Assembly: GCA_047608975.1 (NCBI GenBank)
Contig: JBLFYM010000219.1
Span: forward strand, 1 to 7,693
Origin: GCA-2715965 sp047608975
GTDB taxonomy: Bacteria > Verrucomicrobiota > Verrucomicrobiia > Limisphaerales > JAYPXF01
DNA: 7,693 nucleotides
Direction of reading: 5' to 3'
Part shown: positions 1 to 5,804 of the stretch, piece after piece
Layout: each line of letters starts with the position of its first letter
Position numbering within the stretch: position 1 is the stretch's first letter
Notes under the pieces: generated by a model
Databases searched by the model: none
The model's input: only the letters and a program-made list of their open reading frames with translations
What the model was told of the DNA's origin: nothing
Position numbers and translations under genes: made by a program

Positions 1-2
1 CG

Positions 3-545
3 CAGCGTCTGACTCTGTGGATTCATCCCGGCCGGATCAAGCAGGGCGTAAATCTGCGCGAACGGTTCGGTCCGGTGCTGCGCCCGAACGCCGACTACAC
101 GCTGATTCTGGACCAGTCGATCCGCAGCGCGGCCGGAGTTCCTTTCGCGTCCGACATCCGGCATCCCTTTCAGACGATCGCCGAAGATCGCATACGTCCG
201 CTTCCCCAGGACTGGTCGATGGTGCTTCCCAAAGCCGGTACCCGTGAGCCGTTGACAGTCAGATTTGATGGGCCCATTGATCGCGCCCTTCTGGACCGAC
301 ATCTTGCGATTCTCGACGGGCGAGCGAAGTCAGTCAAAGTCTCCATCTTGCCTGCTCCCGGAGACGCTGCCTGCAAGATGATCCCGGAGCGTCCGTGGCA
401 GGCTGGAAATCATCTGCTTCAGATTTCCGAACTGCTGGAAGATCTCGCCGGAAATACGCGGACCCGGGTGTTTGATACGGACCTGTCGAAACCATCGGTC
501 ATTCCCGGCAGTCCAGTTCGTTACTTCAGTCCGATCGCGGAGTGA
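3..545 (+). CDS. C-terminal part of an Ig-like (SbsA/Big_5-type) domain protein
   Basis: The reading frame is open from the left edge to a TGA at 543-545, giving 180 visible residues. A GTG at 75 is only an internal codon, because the frame continues upstream with protein-like sequence. Two beta-sandwich-like units can be seen. The first runs from RLTLWIHPGRIKQG through YTLILDQSIRSAAGVPF (about residues 2-50). The second runs from PLTVRFDGPIDRALL to ISELLEDLAGN (about residues 80-165). The pattern of a hydrophobic strand, then F-x-x-P-(I/V)-D, and later a L-x-D-L-A-G-N end is typical of SbsA/Big_5 Ig-like modules in secreted or surface proteins. No catalytic motif is visible. The residues after the last unit (DTDLSKPSVIPGSPVRYF) look like a disordered tail. 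The gene converges on the lipoprotein gene at 859-2481. The coding call is firm. The exact family and cell location are inferred, because the signal peptide and the rest of the protein lie outside the window. Confidence 0.82.
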   Translation, partial: QRLTLWIHPGRIKQGVNLRERFGPVLRPNADYTLILDQSIRSAAGVPFASDIRHPFQTIAEDRIRPLPQDWSMVLPKAGTREPLTVRFDGPIDRALLDRHLAILDGRAKSVKVSILPAPGDAACKMIPERPWQAGNHLLQISELLEDLAGNTRTRVFDTDLSKPSVIPGSPVRYFSPIAE

Positions 546-800
546 GTCGGACGGGAATCTGTTTGCTCCAGCATATCCCGGGGGGAAGGAAGAGGAATGA
601 CCCAATCCGCTCCTATATAACCTGATTGGTCCAGGCACGGACTCGCACCGGTCGTTCCGAATGTTCCACTCCGGATTCTTCGTTTCCCTCGTTGTCGTCT
701 CGACCAGATTCGCTATTGGAAAAATTCCTTTGCCTCCCATTCCTCTGCCTACGCTTTCCGGCACTATTGCTACCCGGACCAAGGATCGTGAACGGCACCC
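546..800. other. Convergent intergenic spacer without a supported gene
   Basis: This gap lies between the stop of the plus-strand Ig-like gene and the terminator of the minus-strand lipoprotein gene. Open frames cross it on both strands, but they run into the 3' end of the lipoprotein gene or the Ig-like gene in other frames and show no domain or plausible start. A purine-rich GGGGGGAAGGAAGAGGA stretch at 580-596 resembles a ribosome binding site. The ATG that follows at 597 gives only seven codons before TAA. The stretch 712-770 is pyrimidine-rich on the plus strand. I see no clear rightward terminator for the Ig-like gene. Confidence 0.6.
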
Positions 801-837
801 AAAAAAAATCCCCATCCGCCGGTCGGCGAATGGGGAT
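801..837 (-). terminator. Rho-independent terminator of the OmcB-like lipoprotein gene
   Basis: Read on the minus strand, an 8-bp perfect stem (ATCCCCAT at 837-830 pairing with ATGGGGAT at 815-808) continues through one A/C mismatch into a 4-bp CGCC/GGCG stem. The loop is four nucleotides. The hairpin is followed directly by eight Ts (plus-strand A run 801-808, which overlaps the last stem base). It starts 21 bp past the TGA of the gene at 859-2481, the usual place for an intrinsic terminator. The direction is clear from the T tract, since the plus-strand side has no T run. Confidence 0.9.
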
Positions 838-858
838 CGTGAATCTGTCTGGGACCGA

Positions 859-2481
859 TCAGAACACTTGGGTCGACTCGATCTCGGAGACCGGTTTGCC
901 CTTCAGCACATCCGTGTTCACTTCGGCTGAAATGCGGGCATCGCCGATGGCGACCGCCTTAGCCTGCACGGTCCAGGTCGCGACCTGTTTCGGGTCGATA
1001 TTTTGCAAGAGGCCAAAGCTTACCAGACCGCCACTCACCTTCACTGGGGTGGTTCCGCTGCCAGAGATCGGTTGAATGCCGGCCGGGAATCGCAGCAGCG
1101 CCCGGACGTTGTGATCCGGGGCTGTTCCCTGATTCGTCACGCGCAACGTATAGGTCGAGGTTTCGCCGACCCGCAACGGATCGGGATCGTCAACCAATTC
1201 GATCAACACCGCGGGAAATCCGCGCCAGACGGTCTGCGCCTGCGCCTGATCGGAAACCCCTTCGGCGGTCTGCACCGAGACGCTGTTCACCGTCGTCCCG
1301 GCAGCGAGTGCGGTCAGGGCGAGATCAAAGCTTCGGCTCTGTCCGGCACCGAGAGTGCCCACCGACCACGTAGCCTGGGAGCCAGACACTTGAGCACCAC
1401 CCGCACCGGTAATCCGGGCGTTGTTGGGTGCGTTGTCGGTCACCGTCACGCCGTTCAGCGCAGTGTCGCCGCTATTGCTGACCGTGATCCGGTAACTGGC
1501 GTCCTTGCCGAGGAACTGCATCGGCGGACCGCTCTTCGTAATGCTCACACTCGGTTGGACTACGCGGGTGGGAGCAGTCGCGGAAACGGATCCGGCGTTC
1601 GATGAACTGGCCGTGGCTTGGTTGATGAAGTTGCCTGCGCGATTGGCGGAGAGCGTCAGGGAAGCCGACTTGCTTTCGCCCGGTCCGAGCGAGCCGACCG
1701 GCATGCTGACCTGGCTCTGCCCACTCTGATGCGACATTCCGGACGGCACGTCGTCTGTGATCACCACGTTATCCGCGGCCTGATTGCCCGTGTTACGGAC
1801 AACGATGTTGTAAGGGATGGGTTCACCGACACCGGCCGAAGCGGGGCCGCTCTTTTCAATTGCCAGCGAAGCACTCCCGACCTCATAGGACACGCAACCC
1901 ATTGGCAGTGCGTGAATGGTGTAGCAGGTGCGATGTGTCCCCTGCCCGGTCGGACGCAGCGAGATCTTGATGTTCTGCACATCTCCTTCCGTGAGTTCAA
2001 ACCAGGTCCAGGTCAGCTTCCGGCCACTGACCGATGTGGGCGGCGGTTCTGCACGAACGAAACTCGCCTTATCAGAAAGATAGACGTTGAGAATGACCTC
2101 CCCGGCATGCGCATACGGCGTGACGATGAATTCCGTCAACATATCCGCTCCAATCGCGCCGCGAGCCTGAGCCAATTGCTCCACTTTTACCAACTCTCCG
2201 GAATGGAGTCCGTGGCCAGACTGGTGAGTGGTGACAACCGATCGTTGGACCGTTGCCGCTGCTGCGGGCAACGCTGCTGCGGGCAACGGTGCGGGAGCAA
2301 CGTATCGGCGTTCGGGCACAGCGCCGGTGCGTGTGCTATCCCGACGTTGTTCAATTTTTCCGGCCCAACGATTTCCCATGGAATTGTCGTAGCGAGAGAC
2401 ACAGCTGGTCATCAGCACGACGATGACCAGACCTGCGCCAAAGATTCGAATTTGCTGCAATTGGATCAGTAGTTTCTTCAT
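859..2481 (-). CDS. Putative outer-membrane lipoprotein of the OmcB/DUF11-repeat family
   Basis: This 540-residue protein is probably an envelope-anchored structural protein. The ATG at 2481 is preferred because it starts MKKLLIQL, a classic signal peptide. An in-frame GTG at 2505 would add eight residues. The hydrophobic segment ends LMTSC, a near-lipobox with Cys27 as the lipidation candidate, although Met at -3 is not ideal. A charged, Pro/Ala-rich linker follows (about residues 35-85). Next come a first beta domain (about 95-203) and three DUF11-type repeats (about 205-305, 310-420 and 425-540), each opening with a pattern like SITKSGPP...Y-x-I-x-V-x-N-x-G. Landmarks such as SFVRAEPPPTSVSGRKLTW, TVWRGFPAVLIELVD, VTNQGTAPDHNV, QPISGSGTTPVK, KAVAIGDAR and a final PVSEIEST-x-(F) match in order those I remember from chlamydial OmcB. 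Only Cys27 and two others (about 186 and 196) are present, so the disulfide network of OmcB cannot form. The family call is strong; the outer-membrane location is inferred. The gene is monocistronic, with a terminator downstream and a divergent neighbour upstream. No convincing Shine-Dalgarno sequence is seen. Confidence 0.9.
   Translation of the reverse strand: MKKLLIQLQQIRIFGAGLVIVVLMTSCVSRYDNSMGNRWAGKIEQRRDSTRTGAVPERRYVAPAPLPAAALPAAAATVQRSVVTTHQSGHGLHSGELVKVEQLAQARGAIGADMLTEFIVTPYAHAGEVILNVYLSDKASFVRAEPPPTSVSGRKLTWTWFELTEGDVQNIKISLRPTGQGTHRTCYTIHALPMGCVSYEVGSASLAIEKSGPASAGVGEPIPYNIVVRNTGNQAADNVVITDDVPSGMSHQSGQSQVSMPVGSLGPGESKSASLTLSANRAGNFINQATASSSNAGSVSATAPTRVVQPSVSITKSGPPMQFLGKDASYRITVSNSGDTALNGVTVTDNAPNNARITGAGGAQVSGSQATWSVGTLGAGQSRSFDLALTALAAGTTVNSVSVQTAEGVSDQAQAQTVWRGFPAVLIELVDDPDPLRVGETSTYTLRVTNQGTAPDHNVRALLRFPAGIQPISGSGTTPVKVSGGLVSFGLLQNIDPKQVATWTVQAKAVAIGDARISAEVNTDVLKGKPVSEIESTQVF
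2257..2288 (-). repeat. 15-bp tandem duplication in the lipoprotein linker
   Basis: The plus-strand unit CGCTGCTGCGGGCAA occurs twice back to back (2257-2271 and 2272-2286), followed by CG. It lies in the Ala/Pro-rich linker of the OmcB-like protein and encodes the duplicated PAAA-L-PAAA segment. The unit is a multiple of three, so copy-number change would lengthen or shorten the linker without breaking the frame. Confidence 0.85.
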
Positions 2482-2573
2482 GATTCGGACTGCCAGATCG
2501 TCCACATAAACAGGCGAAATAACAGGATTTTTTCGGAATTGCCACCGGCCCGGACTTCAGGACAATCAGTGTC
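2482..2573. promoter_or_regulatory. Divergent intergenic region holding promoters for both flanking genes
   Basis: Only 92 bp separate the ATG of the lipoprotein gene (leftward) from the ATG of the methyltransferase gene (rightward). Both promoters must therefore lie here or overlap the 5' ends of the genes. An AT-rich core (AATAACAGGATTTTTT, about 2518-2534) sits between more GC-rich flanks. I could not find a convincing -35/-10 pair in either direction. An AGGA at 2559-2562 lies 11 nt before the methyltransferase ATG and is a weak ribosome binding site. The promoter role is inferred from geometry only. Confidence 0.4.
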
Positions 2574-3392
2574 ATGTCAACCTTTAGCACAGTCATAGCA
2601 GGCGCGCTGCTCAGCACGTGTTTTGTCTCCGTAGATCTACGCATTCACGCGCAAGGCGTGTCGCTGCCTCTCCCCGCCCCCAAGGAACACGAGATCGTCG
2701 GGTGGCGAAACGTGGAGGATTTGCGCTACACGGTGGCGCAGTTCGACAATGTTTTCTGGGATCCTCGCGACACCCCCAGTCTCCGGAAGCTCATCCGAAC
2801 CACCGAAGTTTGTCGCGATAAACGCGTGCTTGAGATCGGCGTCGGAACGGGACTGCTCTCGCTATGCGCCCTGAATCGCGGTGCCAAAGCGGTGGTCGGC
2901 ACCGACATCAATCCGGCCGCTCGCGCCAATGCGATCTACAACACGAAACGCTTTCGCTGGACCGATCGCTTCGAATGCCGGCTGGTCACCAAAGCCAAAC
3001 CCGGAGCCTACGAGGTGATCCGCGAGAACGAGAGGTTCGATGTGATCGTCTCAAATCCGCCCTGGGTGGATCGCAAACCGGGCAACGATTTCGAATATGC
3101 ACTCTACGATCCGGGATTCCATCTCGCGAAGACGCTGATGGCCGATCTCCCCAAACATTTGAATCCCGGCGGCCGCGTACTGCTGGCTTACGGGGCGGTT
3201 TCCGGAATCAAGGCAGTCCGTAAACTCGCGGCGCAGCATGGCTACAAATTCGAGATCCTCGACGACGAACGTGATCTTGAGAAATTGGATGAAGAGTTTC
3301 TTCCGGGGATGATGATGGAGATCACGGTGCCGGAAGAAATGATTTTGAAGTCAATCAAGGCCAACGCGTCGGCGGTTCCTGCAGCCCGTTGA
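2574..3392 (+). CDS. Class I SAM-dependent methyltransferase with SNPPW motif and signal-peptide-like N-terminus
   Basis: This 272-residue protein has a clear Rossmann-fold methyltransferase core. The glycine-rich SAM-binding loop is VLEIGVGTGLLSL (residues 85-97). The acidic ribose-binding strand follows as GTDINPAA (109-116), and motif IV is FDVIVSNPPWVD (about 155-166). The NPPW tetrad (161-164) is the (N/D)PP(Y/F/W) signature of enzymes that methylate amide or exocyclic amino nitrogens, such as HemK/PrmC, PrmB, RsmC/RlmG and TrmN6. The substrate cannot be told from sequence. Residues 1-26 are hydrophobic and end IHA before QG, resembling a signal peptide, but they carry no basic n-region and include Asp21 and Arg23. 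A GTG at 2658 would give a 244-residue cytoplasmic form starting at SLPLPAPKEHE. The region 38-70 (EHEIVGW...FDNVFWDPRDTPSLR) is unusual before motif I and probably forms the substrate cap. The fold call is firm; export is uncertain. The gene stands alone, divergent from the lipoprotein gene. Confidence 0.88.
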   Translation: MSTFSTVIAGALLSTCFVSVDLRIHAQGVSLPLPAPKEHEIVGWRNVEDLRYTVAQFDNVFWDPRDTPSLRKLIRTTEVCRDKRVLEIGVGTGLLSLCALNRGAKAVVGTDINPAARANAIYNTKRFRWTDRFECRLVTKAKPGAYEVIRENERFDVIVSNPPWVDRKPGNDFEYALYDPGFHLAKTLMADLPKHLNPGGRVLLAYGAVSGIKAVRKLAAQHGYKFEILDDERDLEKLDEEFLPGMMMEITVPEEMILKSIKANASAVPAAR

Positions 3393-3981
3393 ACTACGCT
3401 GGTAACGGGTAGACAGAATGATGCTTATCGCGTTGGCGATGTTTGGCTCATTTCTTGTTTGGATTTATTGAACGAGGGCGGGGCAGTCGGATATTCAGCT
3501 GCCTTTGGCGACCTCAGGTCAGCGACAAACTCTTGGAGGATCACCAAATCCACACTCCAGATTCTTGGGAGGTGGAAGTGGATCTGTGCATTGCTCAGGT
3601 GGCGGGTGAATCCGGCTCATTGATCCGGTCACAAGTCAGCGAGCTTGGGGCGCTTGCCCAGCGTCTCGGTGTCATGACTGATCAGCCTGGCTGTGGATTG
3701 CTGATATTTTCGAGCGGCATACATGTCACGGGAAAATGAGCAGCCCGATATGGACCGCGATATGGACCGCTTTCGCACAGAGTTGACTGCGTTGTGCCGG
3801 TCAATGGGCACAGTTCGATTCGTCTGCGGTCGCGGTATGGCTATGTGCGGATTGGTAGGCGAGACAGTCGTGATTCACACGTTCTAGATTTCAGGGCTGC
3901 ATCGCCCCCAAAGTCACGTCCTCCGCCATGCCACTGAACATGTCGACGCGCTCAGTTTCTTTACCGACGTCTCACCTTAGC
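3393..3981. other. 589-bp stretch with no convincing gene, possibly decayed sequence
   Basis: This lies between the methyltransferase stop and the prmA stop, so the flanking genes converge on it. Several short frames exist, none with a recognised domain. The plus frame 3443-3739 has 98 codons and no good ribosome binding site. The plus frame continuing straight after the methyltransferase TGA (3393-3623) is open for 76 codons without an ATG. Opposite it, a minus frame (3425-3619) is open for 64 codons with no early ATG. A 54-codon plus frame (3723-3887) contains the 12-bp tandem duplication in frame, as DMDR-DMDR. The competing frames on both strands and the apparently lower GC suggest non-coding or degenerate DNA, or a frameshifted small gene. 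I see no terminator hairpin for either flanking gene. Confidence 0.5.
3747..3770. repeat. Perfect 12-bp tandem duplication
   Basis: GATATGGACCGC is repeated exactly at 3747-3758 and 3759-3770, with no third copy on either side. It is in the gene-poor stretch between the methyltransferase and prmA. The unit is divisible by three, but the surrounding frame is not convincingly coding. It looks like a simple slippage duplication. Confidence 0.85.
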
Positions 3982-4881
3982 TCACTTCCAACGAAACGCG
4001 CCGGACATCCATTCTCCCTCCACTTTGCTCTCGATCAGCTTCATTCCCATACTGACAAATGCGCGGCGCACTTTGGCAAACTGCGTTTCCAGGATTCCGG
4101 CAAGCACGAGGATTCCTTCCGGGCGAACCCGGTTTGTGAGGCGTTCGCGCTCGGCGGTCAGGAGGTCGTAGATCAGATTTGCGCACACGACGTTATACTT
4201 GCGGGCCGTGTCGAGCGGTTCACGGGTAAGATCCCTGCGGGTGGGATGAACGGCATCCGCAACCTTGTTACGCTCCACGTTTTCCCGCGCTGATCGCACC
4301 GAGTCGGCGTTGAAGTCGTAGCAAACGATGGGGCCGTATCCCAATTTGGCCGCGCCAATTGCAAGGATTCCGGAACCGGTTCCGATATCGAGGAAGGACT
4401 GCTTCGTTTCCTCATCGCGATGCGCCACGAGCTGCTCCAGACAAAATCCGGTGGTCGCGTGGTGCCCGGTGCCAAAACTGATTCCCGGGTCGAGAATGAT
4501 TTCGTGCGCGCCCTTCGCTGCCTTGCGCTTTTCCCAGCTCGGTTTGATCAGCAGACGTCCACCGATATCAAGGGGCACGAAATGCTTCTTCCAACTCTCC
4601 AGCCAGTCGGCCTTTTTCACGAACCGTTGGTGGATCTCCCCGGCCCCGACTTCCAGCCCGCATTCGCCGATGAACAGCAGCCCCTCCCGAACCCGGTCCA
4701 GCTGCTTCTTCGTCGCTTTCTTCTTTTCCGGCAGATAGACAGAAATGACTCCGATCTTCTTTTCCAGATCAACGAAGGCGACGGGTGGTTGCTCGAAAAT
4801 GGTGTGGAAAAGTTCCGAAACGGCGTCTTCCGCCTCGGGCGTGACGACCATGGATACCTGGTGAACTGATTGTGGTTTCAT
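3982..4881 (-). CDS. prmA: Ribosomal protein L11 methyltransferase PrmA
   Basis: This 299-residue cytoplasmic enzyme should methylate lysine side chains and the N-terminal alpha-amino group of ribosomal protein L11 using S-adenosylmethionine. The length matches the family. An N-terminal L11-recognition domain (about residues 1-85) is followed by the family signature DWLESWKKHFVP (92-103) and LLIKPSW (110-116). Next is the PrmA-specific DPGISFGTGHHATT (131-144), then SAM motif I DIGTGSGILAIGAAKLG (165-181), the acidic strand YDFNADSV (188-195) and CANLIYDLL (233-241), where Asn235 is the usual motif IV asparagine. The loop normally read as SGIL is AGIL here (261-264). The ATG at 4881 is supported by AGGA (plus-strand 4886-4889) four nucleotides upstream. 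The VOC gene ends 52 bp upstream on the same strand, so co-transcription is likely. The N-terminal domain is divergent from the E. coli protein and is rich in Lys around 53-59. I see no obvious terminator downstream. Confidence 0.95.
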   Translation of the reverse strand: MKPQSVHQVSMVVTPEAEDAVSELFHTIFEQPPVAFVDLEKKIGVISVYLPEKKKATKKQLDRVREGLLFIGECGLEVGAGEIHQRFVKKADWLESWKKHFVPLDIGGRLLIKPSWEKRKAAKGAHEIILDPGISFGTGHHATTGFCLEQLVAHRDEETKQSFLDIGTGSGILAIGAAKLGYGPIVCYDFNADSVRSARENVERNKVADAVHPTRRDLTREPLDTARKYNVVCANLIYDLLTAERERLTNRVRPEGILVLAGILETQFAKVRRAFVSMGMKLIESKVEGEWMSGAFRWK

Positions 4882-4933
4882 TTGTTCCTGTTGTGAGTCG
4901 GCCGAGCCCGTTCGAAAAGATGGGCGCGGGTTG

Positions 4934-5383
4934 CTAGCTCCATTGTTGCAATTCCACGATATTGCCTTCCGGATCAGTCATGTAGATCAGGGTCAACTTC
5001 CCCGCTCCCTCAATGTCGATGGTCACCAGCTCACCGTAGTCTCCCCCGCCCCAGCCCTTGATCTGCTCCCGCTTGGCCGGCAAGTCATCCACCTCAAAAG
5101 CGAGATGCGCAAATCCCGTTCGATTGATTTCCTGGCCAATCGGTTCCAGCTGTTGATCGTAAGTGAATATCTCAATCGTCGGACCGTTTTCACCATGTCC
5201 CGGGACCCGCAGATGCCGGCCGCGTACGCGCACATGGGTCATCGATACCAGCGCATCGGTCTGGGGACCGTGATGGTCCCGCACCGTGCTGACCGGTTCA
5301 CATTCGAAAACCTCGACATAGAACTCAGCCAGCTGTTCCCAGTCTTTCGCGATGATGTTGGTGTGTGCATATCGGACGCTCAT
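4934..5383 (-). CDS. VOC-family (glyoxalase/bleomycin-resistance fold) metalloprotein
   Basis: This 149-residue protein is a single-chain VOC protein built of two beta-alpha-beta-beta-beta modules. Module one begins MSVRYAHTNIIAKDWEQLA with the FYVEVF helix and ends at TIEIFTY. Module two begins TGFAHLAFEVDDLPAK and ends YMTDPEGNIVELQQW. The four expected metal positions are all filled: His7, Glu71, His93 and Glu144. This 2-His/2-Glu arrangement is typical of glyoxalase I-like enzymes. The substrate cannot be assigned, and lactoylglutathione lyase, epimerase, dioxygenase or resistance roles are all possible. The frame is open upstream to 5689, but those 102 extra residues look random and precede a canonical VOC start, so the ATG at 5383 is chosen. 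No good Shine-Dalgarno is present; the start lies 5 bp after the TAA of a small frame at 5389-5646, which could allow translational coupling. prmA follows 52 bp downstream. Confidence 0.9.
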   Translation of the reverse strand: MSVRYAHTNIIAKDWEQLAEFYVEVFECEPVSTVRDHHGPQTDALVSMTHVRVRGRHLRVPGHGENGPTIEIFTYDQQLEPIGQEINRTGFAHLAFEVDDLPAKREQIKGWGGGDYGELVTIDIEGAGKLTLIYMTDPEGNIVELQQWS

Positions 5384-5388
5384 ATCTG

Positions 5389-5646
5389 TTAATGTCTGTT
5401 CATACCAGCCATCGTGAAGGAGCGCGCGTAGCCAAATCCCGAACTCCCCGTGCCACCCAAATTCTGCGCGAGGGAAACAGCAGCCGAGTTGGTTGACGCG
5501 GAAATCAGCAGCAACGAAAGAACGACCGTCCCCGGCGAGCATTTGACGTTTGATCTTGAAACCTTCACGGTTCCATTCATGTGCGTGCTCTTCATGTTCA
5601 TTGCTTTCACTGGATTGATTGGAATCAAATTGGCAGGTGAAGTCAT
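5389..5646 (-). CDS. Possible small secreted protein upstream of the VOC gene
   Basis: This is a tentative 85-codon frame from the ATG at 5646 to the TAA at 5389-5391, five bases before the VOC start codon. Other in-frame ATGs (for example 5595, opening MKSTHMNG) would shorten it. The middle has a basic stretch (KVSRSNVK) followed by a hydrophobic run, TVVLSLLLISASTNSAAVSLA. That resembles a signal peptide and would leave a mature peptide of about 25 residues rich in Gly and Ser (QNLGGTGSSGFGY...). No domain is recognised. In favour are the tight spacing to the VOC gene, the export-like profile and a possible -10 box upstream. Against are the poor ribosome binding sites, the Asn/Met-rich N-terminus and a competing plus-strand frame (5450-5782) that encodes a hydrophobic segment over the same DNA. 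Only one of the two, or neither, is likely real. Confidence 0.3.
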   Translation of the reverse strand: MTSPANLIPINPVKAMNMKSTHMNGTVKVSRSNVKCSPGTVVLSLLLISASTNSAAVSLAQNLGGTGSSGFGYARSFTMAGMNRH

Positions 5647-5678
5647 CCGCCGGACCGAACGAACTCACTGCCACGCGA

Positions 5679-5684
5679 AGTATA
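5679..5684 (-). promoter_or_regulatory. Candidate -10 box for the VOC-prmA transcript
   Basis: On the minus strand the hexamer TATACT (plus-strand AGTATA) is one base from the TATAAT consensus. It sits about 33 bp upstream of the ATG at 5646 and about 300 bp upstream of the VOC start. A TTGTGC that resembles a -35 box lies upstream, but the spacer is about 23 bp, longer than the usual 17. No better -35 is seen at the correct distance. This is a weak prediction from one motif. Confidence 0.2.
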
Positions 5685-5804
5685 GGCACCCTGAATCCGA
5701 TTTTTCAGCACAAACGTTGAGGAATTGCGTATCGGTAATTCTATGCAGAGTGAAGCCAGCCGACACGTTTCTTACAGCTTAGAGTTTCAACCCGGCAGGA
5801 AGGT

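Larger units (their letters stand above)
5384..5804. other. Ambiguous spacer between the PhoD-like and VOC genes
   Basis: These 421 bp separate the stop of the phosphatase gene from the start of the VOC gene, both on the minus strand. Besides the minus-strand small frame described separately, a plus-strand frame at 5450-5782 (GTG start, 110 codons) encodes a hydrophobic segment, FTVPFMCVLFMFIAFTGLIG, of membrane-spanning length. It would be antisense to the leftward transcription unit. Neither frame has a recognised family. No terminator hairpin follows the phosphatase gene. The stretch 5700-5800 shows no coding signal beyond the tail of the plus-strand frame and could hold the promoter of the VOC-prmA unit. 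Confidence 0.45.

Noticed and set aside
597..620. A leader-peptide-like micro-ORF after a strong purine-rich ribosome-binding-like sequence
   Set aside because: It encodes only seven codons (MTQSAPI) with no attenuator structure and no downstream gene on the same strand.
625..660. A tRNA-like T-arm on the minus strand (GGTGCGAGTCCGTGCC followed by TGGACCA)
   Set aside because: The T-stem does not pair properly, and no matching acceptor, D or anticodon arms are found in the 75 bases upstream.
783..843. Direct repeat GGATCGTGAA flanking the terminator (783-792 and 834-843)
   Set aside because: Ten bases is short enough to be chance, and there is no insertion or target-site structure between the copies other than the terminator itself.
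626..1075. Plus-strand frames across the 3' end of the lipoprotein gene
   Set aside because: They read through the terminator hairpin and overlap a well-supported gene on the opposite strand; no domain is recognisable.
1618..2472. A 284-codon plus-strand open frame
   Set aside because: It is antisense to the OmcB-like lipoprotein gene, and its translation is low-complexity and domain-free.
5384..5689. A 102-residue N-terminal extension of the VOC protein
   Set aside because: The upstream residues have no family resemblance, whereas MSVRYAHTNI matches the usual first strand of VOC proteins with its metal-binding histidine.
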